A stretch of 64,000 bases of DNA from Acidobacteriota bacterium (GTDB lineage Bacteria; Acidobacteriota; Blastocatellia; Pyrinomonadales; Pyrinomonadaceae), in contig JAFAZX010000068.1 of NCBI GenBank assembly GCA_019239425.1, positions 186,001 through 250,000 of the forward strand. The letters run 5' to 3'. The notes under the pieces were generated by a model. The model was not told where the DNA came from. It was given only the letters and a program-made list of their open reading frames with translations, and did not search any database. Positions 41,037-50,398 of the stretch are shown here, one piece after another. A program made the position numbers and the translations under genes. The first letter of the stretch is position 1; the number at the start of each line of letters is the position of its first letter.

Positions 41037-42917
41037 ATGGATCAGAAGCGCCTTTTAATTGCCTTCGTACTTTCAGCGGTAATCCTTTTCGGGTGGACTT
41101 ACCTTTTCCCTCCCGCGACGAATGAGCAGCAGAACGCCAACACGTCGCAGCAGGCGGCGACTGGCTCTCAGACACCAACTCCCTCACAGCAACCCGCGCC
41201 GGCCGGCGCGCAGCCAGTCATAGCAACCCCTGCGGCTCCCGACGCAGTCCCACAACGAACTGTCACCGTCTCGACCCCGCTCTATGAGATCAAGTTCGAC
41301 AGCCGTGGTGCGACAGCCAAGAGCTGGGTAATCAAGAAAAATAAAGAGAAAGACGGCGGAGGCAAGCCGCTCCGTTCAGCTTCGAGCACGAAGGATAATC
41401 CTCAACCGCTTGAGTTGATATCGCAGGAAGGTCTCAACCGCGGCCTCGCTCCGCTCAGAATTGTGACTGGGCACCAGGATTTGGACGCGGCGTTAGCCTC
41501 AAGGAATTTTGTCGTCGGCGGTGTCGAAGGCGGGTCGCCTGAGGCGCAGCTAAACTTGAATCCGGGCGAGCAAAAGTCCGTCGAGTTTAGTCTGAGCGAG
41601 CCGGGTAGCAATCTCGAAGTTATTAAGAGACTGACTTTCGACGCAGACCATTACGCGGTCAGGCTGGAGACGAAAGTTTTGCAGGGTGGTCAGCCGGTTC
41701 CTGGAGCGAAAATCGCGATTGGGCCGAGCCTCGGCGACCAGGGAGTCCAGCATTATAACTTCTACTCGATAGCGCCCGAGGGGATTGCCGCCGTTGGCGA
41801 CGCCTCTACGCAACACTTGACCGCGCACGTTGACGACAAAACGGCGGAAGTAAAAGATAACGGAGATAAAATACAGGTTCAGAAGTTTGAGCCTCCGACG
41901 CATTGGGCCGGCGTCGGTGATACATATTTTGCGATGGCTCTGGTTTTACCTCAGCCTGCCTCTGGCCTTGAGTATCAAACCATAAAGCCCAAGCAGCAGG
42001 TTAACGGGCAAGATAGGTTTTTAATTACCGCACACATACCGGTTCCTACCGACGGGACGCCGACATACCTGTTCGCCGGCCCCAAAGACCACGACCAACT
42101 TCAAGAAACCAGCGAGTTTATTAATAAAAATATCTCCGGTCAGCAGGTTGATCTGGGGCAGTTAATCAACTACGGCTGGACGCAGCGCGTGACCAAGCCG
42201 CTCGCAGCGCCGATTCTTTGGTCAATCAACCGCCTCAACAAACTGACGGGCAGCTACGGGATCGCAATCATCCTCTTCACGATTATCATTTACACCCTCT
42301 TTTTCCCGCTCAAGTGGCGCTCTTCGAAGTCTATGAAGAAGGCTCAGAAGCTCGCGCCGCGGATGAAGGAGTTGCAGGAAAAGATAAAGGGGATGAAGCA
42401 GAACGATCCGCGACTCAAAGATTTACAGATGGAGCAGTTGCGTCTGATGAAGGAGGGCAATCCGCTCGGCGGCTGTCTGCCACTCCTGATTCAGATGCCA
42501 TTCCTGATTGCCCTCTACGTCGCGATTACGATCTCAATTGACTTCCGACAGTCCTCTTTCCTATGGATTCCTGACCTCTCGGCTGCGGAGCCGTATACAA
42601 TTCACATCCTTCCGCTTCTGATGGCCGGGTCGATGTTGGTGCTGCAACTGATTACGCCGTCACCTTCTGCAGACCCTCTGCAACGAAAGATGATGGCGGT
42701 CATCATGCCGATGATGATGCTCTACATCCTCTGGAGCGCGCCGGCCGGGCTTCTGGTCTACTGGCTGGTCGGTAACCTTGTGGGATTCGGGCAGCAGGTC
42801 ATCATCAACCGTATGCTCAAGTCAAAAGATGACGAGGAGCAACCGCCGCAGGAGAAGGATAGAGCCGGTTCACGTCAAAAAAAAAGAATCAGTGACGCGA
42901 GTCCTAGTCAAATCTAA
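41037..42917 (+). CDS. yidC: membrane protein insertase YidC
   Basis: A 626-residue insertase of the Gram-negative (long) type. It has an N-terminal membrane helix (LLIAFVLSAVILFGWTYLF), a Gln/Pro/Ala-rich linker, a large periplasmic beta-sandwich domain (~60-370) and then the conserved five-helix core. The core begins GSYGIAIILFTIIIYTLFFP, contains NPLGGCLPLLIQMPFLIALY and ends with VYWLVGNLVGFGQQ. The C-terminus is basic. YidC inserts membrane proteins alone or with SecYEG. A large periplasmic domain confirms a Gram-negative envelope. Confidence 0.96.
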   Translation: MDQKRLLIAFVLSAVILFGWTYLFPPATNEQQNANTSQQAATGSQTPTPSQQPAPAGAQPVIATPAAPDAVPQRTVTVSTPLYEIKFDSRGATAKSWVIKKNKEKDGGGKPLRSASSTKDNPQPLELISQEGLNRGLAPLRIVTGHQDLDAALASRNFVVGGVEGGSPEAQLNLNPGEQKSVEFSLSEPGSNLEVIKRLTFDADHYAVRLETKVLQGGQPVPGAKIAIGPSLGDQGVQHYNFYSIAPEGIAAVGDASTQHLTAHVDDKTAEVKDNGDKIQVQKFEPPTHWAGVGDTYFAMALVLPQPASGLEYQTIKPKQQVNGQDRFLITAHIPVPTDGTPTYLFAGPKDHDQLQETSEFINKNISGQQVDLGQLINYGWTQRVTKPLAAPILWSINRLNKLTGSYGIAIILFTIIIYTLFFPLKWRSSKSMKKAQKLAPRMKELQEKIKGMKQNDPRLKDLQMEQLRLMKEGNPLGGCLPLLIQMPFLIALYVAITISIDFRQSSFLWIPDLSAAEPYTIHILPLLMAGSMLVLQLITPSPSADPLQRKMMAVIMPMMMLYILWSAPAGLLVYWLVGNLVGFGQQVIINRMLKSKDDEEQPPQEKDRAGSRQKKRISDASPSQI

Positions 42918-42958
42918 GGTTCAAACTTCTCAATAATTTACCTGTTTCAAGGTGCCAA

Positions 42959-43423
42959 ATGAAGGAAGCTTACGGGCAGGCAGAGCAGTTCTTAAACGAC
43001 ATCTTCCGCATGGCCGGATTCGACCTTCGTGTGCAGGCTAGTGAGGAGTCTGACGGCTGCGTTCTGAACATTGACGGTGACGATTCTCACATAGTGAGAA
43101 GTGAAGGCGGCGAGCTTCTCGATGCCTTGGAACACTTCGTCAATCAATCATTTGGGCGTAGCCTCTCGGAAGGCGAGCGTTTCGTTTGCGACGTAGATAA
43201 TTTTCGCTCGATTCGTGAAACGGAGCTGCGCGCGATGGCGCGGCACGCTGCTGACCGTGTCCGCTCGAATGGTGTGCCTTTCTTCTTCGGCCCGATGACT
43301 GCGGCCGAAAGGCGCGTCATTCATATGACGCTGGCCGAAGAGGCGAACCTTTTCACCGAATCTGTCGGCGAAGGGAATGCTCGTCGCCTCAAAGTCAGCC
43401 TGAAGAAGTCGGATAAAAACTGA
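42959..43423 (+). CDS. Jag/KhpB-like RNA-binding protein (KH and R3H)
   Basis: A 154-residue protein with a KH-like segment (DALEHFVNQSFGRSLSEGE) and a C-terminal R3H-type region (MTAAERRVIHMTLAE, then SVGEGNARRLKVSL). The N-terminal Jag domain found in Firmicutes proteins is missing, as in many Gram-negative versions. Jag/KhpB binds RNA and is usually encoded after yidC, as here. Its molecular role in this group is unknown. Confidence 0.88.
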   Translation: MKEAYGQAEQFLNDIFRMAGFDLRVQASEESDGCVLNIDGDDSHIVRSEGGELLDALEHFVNQSFGRSLSEGERFVCDVDNFRSIRETELRAMARHAADRVRSNGVPFFFGPMTAAERRVIHMTLAEEANLFTESVGEGNARRLKVSLKKSDKN

Positions 43424-43500
43424 ATCTCTGCGAAAGGGACGGCGCTCTTAACTCAATTTTTGCGTCTCCCTTTCTCTTTTAGTGTGATTTTTCACTCGAA

Positions 43501-44868
43501 GTGCATGAGGACGGTACCATCGTCGCACTCTCCACGCCGCCCGGTCGAAGCGGAATCGGCGTCATCCGCATCAGCGGCGAAAAGGCCCTCGACCTAACGC
43601 GTTCCGTTATCCGAGACCGAGACTTTTCTCCAGAGCCGAATCACGCTTCACTAAAAACCATTTATGACCCTGCTACGCTCGAAGTAATTGACAGAGTTGT
43701 AATTACCTTCTTCAAGTCACCTTACTCTTACACCGGCGACGATGTCGTAGAGTTCAGTTGCCACGGTTCCCCGCCTCTCCTCTTGCGTGTTCTCGATTCC
43801 CTTTTGCATTTAGGCGCGCGGACTGCTAATCCTGGCGAATTTACCATGAGAGCTGTTGCCAACGGCCGGCTCAATCTCACGCAGGCAGAAGCCGTAAGAG
43901 ACCTCATTGACGCTCAGACACATGCCGCTGTACGCCAAGCAGCTCGGCAGCTCGGCGGCGAATTGTCTAAGAGACTTCAGCCGATTAAGGACGGGCTACT
44001 TGAAATTATTGTTCCGCTCGAATCCTCGTTGGAATTCGTTGAGGATGATCTCCCGGAGGATATCGCGCGCGACATTGAGAAAAGGCTCTCCACGCTCTCT
44101 ACAAAGATTGACGAGATGGCCGACTCTTTCCGTCGAGGGAGACTCTTAAAAGATGGTCTCCGCGTTGCCCTTGTCGGTCGCCCGAATGTAGGTAAGTCCA
44201 GTCTTTTCAATAAATTACTGTCATCGGACAGGGCTATTGTGACGGAGATACCTGGAACTACACGTGATACCATCAGCGAAGTTATAAACATGGAGGGCAT
44301 TCCCGTCTTAATTACTGATACTGCGGGCGTTCGCACTTCTCCCGATAAGATTGAGCAGCTTGGTATCGAACGCACACGTCGTGCGATAGCCGATGCCGAT
44401 CTCATTGTCGTTGTACTCGATGGCTCGCAACCTTTAGTTGATGAAGATTTAGAGATTATCAGGGAGGCTTCCAATAATCATTGTGTGCTAGCCTTCAATA
44501 AGAGCGATTTAGAAAGTTTTCGCAGCAGTAATGCACAAGAGGTAGCTGATAATTTACCATTAGTTTCTGTCTCAGCGAGAACAGGAGAAGGTCTGGACGC
44601 CCTTTGCTCGAATATTATTAAGCCGTTTACGGCTGGATATCTGGACGAAAGCAGCTTTGTCATAACCAACGCTCGGCATTATGATCTTTTGAGACGGACG
44701 AGTGAGTCTCTACAGGCTGCGCAGGAGTTAATCCAAGAGAACGTTTCTGAAGAGCTGATTTTGGCTAATCTCTACGAGGCTTTGCGCTTTCTAGGCGAAA
44801 TTACGGGAGAAACGACTCCGGAAGACATACTCTCCCAAATATTTTCGACTTTCTGCATCGGAAAATGA
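43501..44868 (+). CDS. mnmE: tRNA modification GTPase MnmE
   Basis: A 455-residue protein from GTG 43501. The N-terminal folate-binding domain begins TIVALSTPPGRSGIGVIRIS. The inserted Ras-like G domain contains GRPNVGKSSLFNKL, the TTRDT loop, DTAGVR and NKSD. The C-terminal FCIGK supplies the catalytic Cys. Together with MnmG it installs the carboxymethylaminomethyl group on wobble uridine of tRNAs. The start of mnmG overlaps its stop by 4 bases, so the two subunits are made together. Confidence 0.96.
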   Translation: MHEDGTIVALSTPPGRSGIGVIRISGEKALDLTRSVIRDRDFSPEPNHASLKTIYDPATLEVIDRVVITFFKSPYSYTGDDVVEFSCHGSPPLLLRVLDSLLHLGARTANPGEFTMRAVANGRLNLTQAEAVRDLIDAQTHAAVRQAARQLGGELSKRLQPIKDGLLEIIVPLESSLEFVEDDLPEDIARDIEKRLSTLSTKIDEMADSFRRGRLLKDGLRVALVGRPNVGKSSLFNKLLSSDRAIVTEIPGTTRDTISEVINMEGIPVLITDTAGVRTSPDKIEQLGIERTRRAIADADLIVVVLDGSQPLVDEDLEIIREASNNHCVLAFNKSDLESFRSSNAQEVADNLPLVSVSARTGEGLDALCSNIIKPFTAGYLDESSFVITNARHYDLLRRTSESLQAAQELIQENVSEELILANLYEALRFLGEITGETTPEDILSQIFSTFCIGK

Positions 44869-46745
44869 GAACGAGCTTTGACGAAGATTTCGACGTGCTC
44901 GTTATCGGCGCGGGACACGCCGGTTGCGAGGCGGCTTCGGCCTGCGCGCGTATGGGGTGTCAGACTGCCTTGGTCACAATCAGTCTGGACACCATCGGCC
45001 AGATGTCTTGTAACCCGGCCGTGGGAGGAATCGCCAAAGGTCATCTGGTGCGGGAAATAGATGCTCTTGGTGGCATCATGGGGCGTGTCATTGACCGCAC
45101 AGGTATTCAGTTTCGCCTGCTCAATCGCTCAAGAGGCCCTGCGGTTCAGGCACCACGTGCTCAAGCCGACAGGTCTCTCTACCGCACTGAGATGCGCCAT
45201 GTGCTTGAGTTCACCCAAAATTTGCATCTCCGACAGGGAGTCGTCACCGACTTTGTAATTGAGAATGGGCACATAACGGGCATACAACTTCAGGATACAA
45301 GGCGCCTCAGAGCAAAGGCAGTTGTCCTCGCCGCCGGAACCTTCCTAAATGGTCTTATTCATACTGGACGTTTAACTCATACGGCGGGTCGAGCTGGTGA
45401 GCCTGCTTCTATTGAGTTAGCCGAGGCCTTGAAAAGGTTAGGTTTTCCGGTTGGTCGTCTGAAGACGGGTACGCCACCGCGTCTGGATGGCCGCACTATC
45501 GATTGGGGCGTATTTGAGTCACAGCCGGCTGACGAGCGCCCGGTTCCTTTCTCTTTCTTAACGGAAAGTATTGAACAGCCTCAAGTTGACTGCCACATCG
45601 GTTATACAAACGAGTCTGTTCATAAGACCGTTCGCGATAATCTACAAGAATCACCTCTCTATTCTGGGCAAATTAAAGGTGTAGGCCCTAGATACTGTCC
45701 GTCCATTGAGGACAAGGTTGTTAAATTCCCCGAAAAAACCCGGCATCAGCTATTTCTTGAGCCTGAAGGTTATGACACTTACGAAGTATATTTGAACGGC
45801 TTTTCGACTTCTCTACCTTTTGATCTTCAGCAGGAGCTTGTACATAAAATTCCGGGCCTCGACCAGACGAGGATCATACGGCCCGGTTATGCGATTGAAT
45901 ATGATTTTATAGACCCCCGCGAACTTACGCCGTTTTTGCAAACCACGCGGATTCAGGGCCTTTTCTTTGCCGGTCAGATTAACGGAACAACAGGTTATGA
46001 AGAGGCTGCTTGCCAAGGACTTCTGGCGGGAATCAATGCTGCGCTTTATGTTCAGGAACGCGAAGGATTTACTCTCCGCCGTGAGGAGTCGTATATCGGA
46101 GTTCTCATCGACGACTTAATTACCCAGGGTGTGGACGAGCCGTACCGTATGTTTACTTCCCGCGCCGAAAGTCGCCTGAAACTTCGTTATGATACGTCAG
46201 ATGCCAGGCTTTCACCTTATGGTAGGAATTTAGGACTTCTTGAGGACTCCGAATGGGAGCGTTTCTCGTCCAGGCGCGACAGGATTGCTAAAATCCGTAT
46301 GGCTTTTCTTGACACGCGTTTTAAACGTTCTTCCAGTGAATATGCTGAGCTATCTAGGCTCGTGCAGAAAGATTTAGGAGACTCAATTTCTCTTGCCACC
46401 GTTGCGCAGTATCCAGCAATCAATCCAAAAATCCTTTTTGCCCTGCTTCCTTCAAATTTAAAGAGTTTCGTAACTCTCTCGGAAATGGAAACCACTGTCG
46501 GTGATCTTCTTTATCACGGTTATATTCGCACCCAGCACCAGAATAACGAGCGAGTTCGAAATCAGGGTGAGGTTTCAATACCGGCTAATTTGAGCTATAA
46601 GGATATTAGCGGTCTCTCTCACGAGATGGTTGAGAGGCTTGAGCGTGTTAGACCTCAAAACTTTGGTCAAGCCTGTCGCATCCCCGGAATGACTCCTGGT
46701 GCCCTCTCCACACTTCTCTTCTTTTTAAAGACTTCCAAGAATTAG
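44865..46745 (+). CDS. mnmG: tRNA uridine modification enzyme MnmG (GidA)
   Basis: A 626-residue FAD enzyme. The dinucleotide fold is VIGAGHAGCEAASACARMG at the N-terminus, followed by SCNPAVGGIAKGHL, GTFLNGLIHTG and RYCPSIEDKVVKFPEK, all family landmarks. The C-terminal helical part (LSHEMVERLERVRP, GQACRIPGMTPGAL) binds MnmE. It starts in the ATGA overlap with mnmE. The region from mnmE to parB is visibly less GC-rich than the atp genes, possibly reflecting origin proximity. Confidence 0.96.
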   Translation: MRTSFDEDFDVLVIGAGHAGCEAASACARMGCQTALVTISLDTIGQMSCNPAVGGIAKGHLVREIDALGGIMGRVIDRTGIQFRLLNRSRGPAVQAPRAQADRSLYRTEMRHVLEFTQNLHLRQGVVTDFVIENGHITGIQLQDTRRLRAKAVVLAAGTFLNGLIHTGRLTHTAGRAGEPASIELAEALKRLGFPVGRLKTGTPPRLDGRTIDWGVFESQPADERPVPFSFLTESIEQPQVDCHIGYTNESVHKTVRDNLQESPLYSGQIKGVGPRYCPSIEDKVVKFPEKTRHQLFLEPEGYDTYEVYLNGFSTSLPFDLQQELVHKIPGLDQTRIIRPGYAIEYDFIDPRELTPFLQTTRIQGLFFAGQINGTTGYEEAACQGLLAGINAALYVQEREGFTLRREESYIGVLIDDLITQGVDEPYRMFTSRAESRLKLRYDTSDARLSPYGRNLGLLEDSEWERFSSRRDRIAKIRMAFLDTRFKRSSSEYAELSRLVQKDLGDSISLATVAQYPAINPKILFALLPSNLKSFVTLSEMETTVGDLLYHGYIRTQHQNNERVRNQGEVSIPANLSYKDISGLSHEMVERLERVRPQNFGQACRIPGMTPGALSTLLFFLKTSKN

Positions 46746-46762
46746 TTAACTTATATCTTTAG

Positions 46763-46803
46763 CGTTTCACGTGTCACATAATAGAGATGTGACACGTGAA
46801 ACA
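46763..46803. promoter_or_regulatory. parS: pair of parS-like centromere sites
   Basis: CGTTTCACGTGTCACA (46763-46778) matches the parS consensus TGTTTCACGTGAAACA at 13 of 16, and TGTGACACGTGAAACA (46788-46803) at 14 of 16. They form 16-bp perfect inverted arms around AATAGAG. Located just upstream of parA, they are likely ParB loading sites and might also regulate parAB. Confidence 0.75.
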
Positions 46804-46915
46804 CACCTATTCAGGCCTAAATTCAAGCCGAAAACAGAATTTATAGTCACTCTGAGTGAAATGTGATAATTTGTCCCCGCTAAGTGATACCGCGGTAATT
46901 AGGAAAAAACTGGGA

Positions 46916-47734
46916 ATGGCAAAAATTATTGCGGTGGCTAATCAGAAAGGCGGTGTTGGTAAAACTACCACATCCGTCAATCTGGCCGCCAGTCTTGCTA
47001 TCGCGGAGACTCGCGTTCTGCTTATTGACACAGACCCCCAAGCTAATGCGACTTCAGGCGTCGGTATACAACGCGGGAGCTTGAGACGAAGCCTATATCA
47101 CGTTCTCGTGCTTGACGAGCCACCGCAGAATGTCATCCAAAGCACGGAAATTCCTCTACTTAAGATCTTACCTTCGGACAAAAATCTGATCGGCGCGGAA
47201 GTTGAATTGGTCGATATCGAAGCGCGAGAGCACAGGTTAGGGAAAGCCATTCGTTCGATTGAGAGTGAATACGACTTTATAATCATCGACTGTCCCCCTT
47301 CCCTGGGATTACTAACCTTAAATGCTTTAACAGCAGCCAATTCCCTTCTGGTTCCCATCCAATGCGAATATTACGCCCTTGAAGGAGTGACAGAACTCTT
47401 CGACACACTCGCACGAATACGTCGCTCACTCAACCCTTCCCTTACAATCGAAGGCCTGCTGCTTACGATGTATGATGAACGCACAAATTTATCATCGGCA
47501 GTAGCAGCAGATTTAAGAGACTTCTACGGACATCAGGTTTTCGAAGCGGTGATACCACGCAATGTCCGCTTAGCAGAAGCCCCAAGTTACGGAAAGCCGA
47601 TCATCCTTTACGACATTAAGTCGAGGGGTGCAGAAAGCTATCTTCAACTGGCAAAGGAGATAATGGCGCATGACAAGAAGAGCGTTAGGGCGGGGACTGA
47701 GCGCGCTGCTGTCGGACAAGCCGGCGATATCTAA
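46916..47734 (+). CDS. parA: chromosome partitioning ATPase ParA (Soj)
   Basis: The protein has 272 residues from ATG 46916; the longer frame to 46856 would start inside the parS-proximal leader. The deviant Walker A is KGGVGKTTTSVNLAA, switch I/II regions are DTDPQANATSGVG and IIDCPPSLGLLTLNAL, and VIPRNVRLAEAPS is the usual C-terminal landmark. It uses ATP-dependent DNA binding to move ParB-parS complexes away from each other after origin replication. It overlaps parB by 65 bases. Confidence 0.95.
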   Translation: MAKIIAVANQKGGVGKTTTSVNLAASLAIAETRVLLIDTDPQANATSGVGIQRGSLRRSLYHVLVLDEPPQNVIQSTEIPLLKILPSDKNLIGAEVELVDIEAREHRLGKAIRSIESEYDFIIIDCPPSLGLLTLNALTAANSLLVPIQCEYYALEGVTELFDTLARIRRSLNPSLTIEGLLLTMYDERTNLSSAVAADLRDFYGHQVFEAVIPRNVRLAEAPSYGKPIILYDIKSRGAESYLQLAKEIMAHDKKSVRAGTERAAVGQAGDI

Positions 47735-48533
47735 CGAGGAGATGGTTGAAATTGATCTCGACCTGATAGAGCCGAACAATTTTCAACCGAGAACCAACTT
47801 CGACGAGGAGCGTTTGGAGGAATTAGCCCAGTCAATAAAGGCTAATGGCATAATCCAACCTCTATTAGTCCGGAGAGTATCTTCTGAAAGATATCAACTA
47901 GTTGCCGGCGAGAGGCGCTGGCGTGCGGCGCAGCGCGCTGGACTACTCAAGGTGCCCTGTGTCGTCAAAGATATACCTGAAGACAAAATGTTGGAGTTGG
48001 CTTTAATAGAAAATATTCAGAGACAAGAACTTAATGCTATCGAAGAGGCTCAAGCTTATAAAAGACTCATTGAAACCTTAGGTCTCACACAGGAGATGGT
48101 TGCACAAAGGGTCGGTAGAGATAGAACTTTTATTACCAACTATTTACGCCTTCTCCGCTTGCCTGATGATATACAAAGGATGGTAGAGAGCGAGCAGTTG
48201 TCGATGGGCCATGCGCGAGCCCTCCTGGGGGTAGATGAGCCGGAGATACAGAGAAAACTAGCCAAGGAAATAGGCGAGAAAGGTTTGTCTGTACGTCAAA
48301 TAGAACGAGCAATAAAAAGAATAGTTGAGGGAGAATCTACAGAGACTGCCACAACTACAGTTAAGGAAGACCCAAATTTTAAAGCTGCTGAGGATAAGTT
48401 ACGCCGAAAGCTTAGTTCAAAGGTGCATATTGTTGTAAGTCAAAAAAGCAATGGTGGGAAAATAGAGATAGAGTTCTTCAACGATAACGATCTAAACAGA
48501 ATATACGAAATCATCATGGGTAAAGAAAATTGA
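47670..48533 (+). CDS. parB: chromosome partitioning protein ParB (Spo0J)
   Basis: A 287-residue CTPase clamp. The N-terminal RRALGRGLSALLSD binds ParA. The CTP-binding pocket is marked by QPRTNFDEERLEEL, GERRWRAAQRAGL and ENIQRQELNAIEEA. The parS-reading helix-turn-helix is near VAQRVGRDRTFITNYLRLLR, and the C-terminal dimerisation domain ends the protein (IEIEFFNDNDLNRIYEII). It loads at parS and spreads by sliding. The start lies within the end of parA, in another frame. Confidence 0.95.
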   Translation: MTRRALGRGLSALLSDKPAISNEEMVEIDLDLIEPNNFQPRTNFDEERLEELAQSIKANGIIQPLLVRRVSSERYQLVAGERRWRAAQRAGLLKVPCVVKDIPEDKMLELALIENIQRQELNAIEEAQAYKRLIETLGLTQEMVAQRVGRDRTFITNYLRLLRLPDDIQRMVESEQLSMGHARALLGVDEPEIQRKLAKEIGEKGLSVRQIERAIKRIVEGESTETATTTVKEDPNFKAAEDKLRRKLSSKVHIVVSQKSNGGKIEIEFFNDNDLNRIYEIIMGKEN

Positions 48534-48717
48534 AACGGTTTTAAATAGACGATGTTTAAGTTTCATTAAATTGTAAAACCATACCCTCTATTCACTCTAA
48601 ATAATGAATAGTCAAAACCAGTAAAACCCCAACTTTATCTTGAGATTTCACGCCTTTTAAATATTAAAGCCAGACTATATGCTATAACTTCTTTCAACAG
48701 GTGGCAGACTTAACATT

Positions 48718-49692
48718 AACGTCAGTTCGAGATAAGGAACGGTTCTTTGACACGAATGTTGAGTGAAGGCTTCTTCTCGTGCCAGGTGTAAGCGATGAGC
48801 CCGGCGGCCACATTGCCGAGGAAGTTCCAGAGGCTGCGGTGGCGGGTGTGTTCGATCTGCGAGATGTTCTTTAGTTGATCGTGCACGGTCTCGATCAGCG
48901 CCCGCTTGCGCAAAAGCAGCCTGTCCGTCAGCGCCAGGAACTTGTTCTTCATGTTCTTCCGGAGCTTCGTGACGAGTTGCAGCCCCTGCGCCTGCAAGAG
49001 CGCGCTCAAGGGCTGGCTGATGTAGCCCTTATCGCCGAAGAGCTTGCCCCACAGGTCTTTGACCATTCCCGGCACGGGGCGGCGGTCGTCCACGTTGCCG
49101 GGCGTCAGGTAGCAGCCGAGCACCTCACCGCGCTCGCTGATGACGAGGTGGAGCTTAAAGCCGTAGAACCAGCCCATGCTACTTTGCCCGCGCCGCGCCG
49201 AGTCCCGGAAGACCTTGTGCTGCGGGATGCGCAGGTTGTGGCAGACCGCCAGAGTCGTCGCGTCCACTAAGGCGATGCCCGTACATTCCCCGAAGCGGGT
49301 GTGGAGGTAGCACCAGAGCGGGGCGAGCGCCTCGCGCTGCAACTCGACGAAGCGCTGGTAGCTCACGAGGCGCGGGAAGGCCCCGGCCAACTGCTTCATC
49401 ACCTGCTCGGTGTAGAAGGCTTTGAAGTTGCGGTAGCCCGACAGGTGGAAGAGCACGAGGATCGTCATCACCTCGGAGAGCGCGAGCGCGCCGGGCTTGT
49501 GGCGGCGGCACGCGCCGCTCGCCAGCAGGCGCCGCCTCCAAGCGGGTTCAAAGAGCAGGCAGAAGTCGTCGATGTCACAGAACAGCGGTAGAATGTCCAT
49601 CGGGAGAACTCCTTGCGCGGGCGGTATGTGGTCTTGGTCGACGACATCTTACCGCTCTTTGGAGTTCTCTTTCCTTATCTCGAACTGACGTT
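48718..49692. mobile_element. IS982-family insertion sequence
   Basis: A 975-bp element with 22-bp perfect inverted ends (48718-48739 and 49671-49692, beginning AACGTCAGTTCGAGATAAGG). It is flanked by the direct repeat AACATT (48712-48717 and 49693-49698). It encodes one complete transposase and separates parB from the atp genes. Perfect ends and an intact frame suggest recent insertion. Confidence 0.9.
48722..49600 (-). CDS. IS982-family DDE transposase
   Basis: A 292-residue transposase whose stop codon lies inside the left terminal repeat, as is common in compact elements. Likely catalytic residues are D113 (ALVDATTLAV), D190 (LFGDKGYIS) and E237 (ALIETVHDQLK). VFRDSARRGQSSMGWFYGFK, and KNISQIEHTRHRSLWNFLGN near the end, are typical of the IS982 family. 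It moves the element by cut-and-paste transposition. No frameshift or stop is seen. Confidence 0.9.
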   Translation of the reverse strand: MDILPLFCDIDDFCLLFEPAWRRRLLASGACRRHKPGALALSEVMTILVLFHLSGYRNFKAFYTEQVMKQLAGAFPRLVSYQRFVELQREALAPLWCYLHTRFGECTGIALVDATTLAVCHNLRIPQHKVFRDSARRGQSSMGWFYGFKLHLVISERGEVLGCYLTPGNVDDRRPVPGMVKDLWGKLFGDKGYISQPLSALLQAQGLQLVTKLRKNMKNKFLALTDRLLLRKRALIETVHDQLKNISQIEHTRHRSLWNFLGNVAAGLIAYTWHEKKPSLNIRVKEPFLISN

Positions 49693-49872
49693 AACATTAT
49701 CGAAAGCACTTGTAGCCCGGTAATGGCGGCAAGGTGTCCTCATAACCTTGACGCTACAAAATACCGCATGTTAAACTTCCGCTCTTTTAGCCATACCGCA
49801 AATTTTACTTACAATTAAGCTTTGCGGCTGACTTGTGCTCACTGAAAGGGTTCGTCCCACGGGTCCGACATT

Positions 49873-50316
49873 ATGTTAGCCTTCGCAGAATCCATCCAGC
49901 TCATTCCGGACGGCACGATCTTAATTCACATAGCGATAATTATTTCGATGGTCTTCGTCCTGAACAGGCTTCTATTTAAGCCTGTGCTTCGAACACTCAG
50001 CGACCGTGAAGCACGCACCCACGGGCGCAGTGATGAGGCGCGCGAAACGGTAAAGAAGGTGGGTGAGAGCCTGTCTCGTTATGAGAACTCACTGCGGCAG
50101 GCGCGCGCCGAAGGTTACAGCCTTTTGGAGCAGAAGCAGGCCGAGGCTAACAGCGAGCGGCAGCTTAAAATCGCTGGAGTGCGTAGGGAGGTCGAAGAGA
50201 AGCTCGGGCAAGAGAAAAATGACATACATGCACAGGCCGAACAGGCCCGTGCAGCATTGCTAGGCGAGGCTGAGCGCGTGGCAACTGATATTAAGGCGCA
50301 GGTGCTCCGCCGGTAA
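49873..50316 (+). CDS. atpF': ATP synthase F0 subunit b-prime
   Basis: A 147-residue protein with one N-terminal membrane helix (ILIHIAIIISMVFVLNRLLF) followed by a long charged coiled coil rich in Glu, Arg, Ala and Gln, ending AQVLRR. This is the build of the peripheral stalk subunit b. Two different b genes in a row (this and the next) imply a b/b-prime heterodimer as in cyanobacteria and some other groups. The stalk holds F1 static against the rotor. It begins 180 bases after the IS element, so its promoter may have been changed. Confidence 0.85.
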   Translation: MLAFAESIQLIPDGTILIHIAIIISMVFVLNRLLFKPVLRTLSDREARTHGRSDEARETVKKVGESLSRYENSLRQARAEGYSLLEQKQAEANSERQLKIAGVRREVEEKLGQEKNDIHAQAEQARAALLGEAERVATDIKAQVLRR

Positions 50317-50398
50317 GCTGGCAATGACAATTGTAAAGAACGTTCAGTTTATGTATGGGATTGAAGAGAGCTTGAGATAAGGGCCGGGTTTATTTGAA

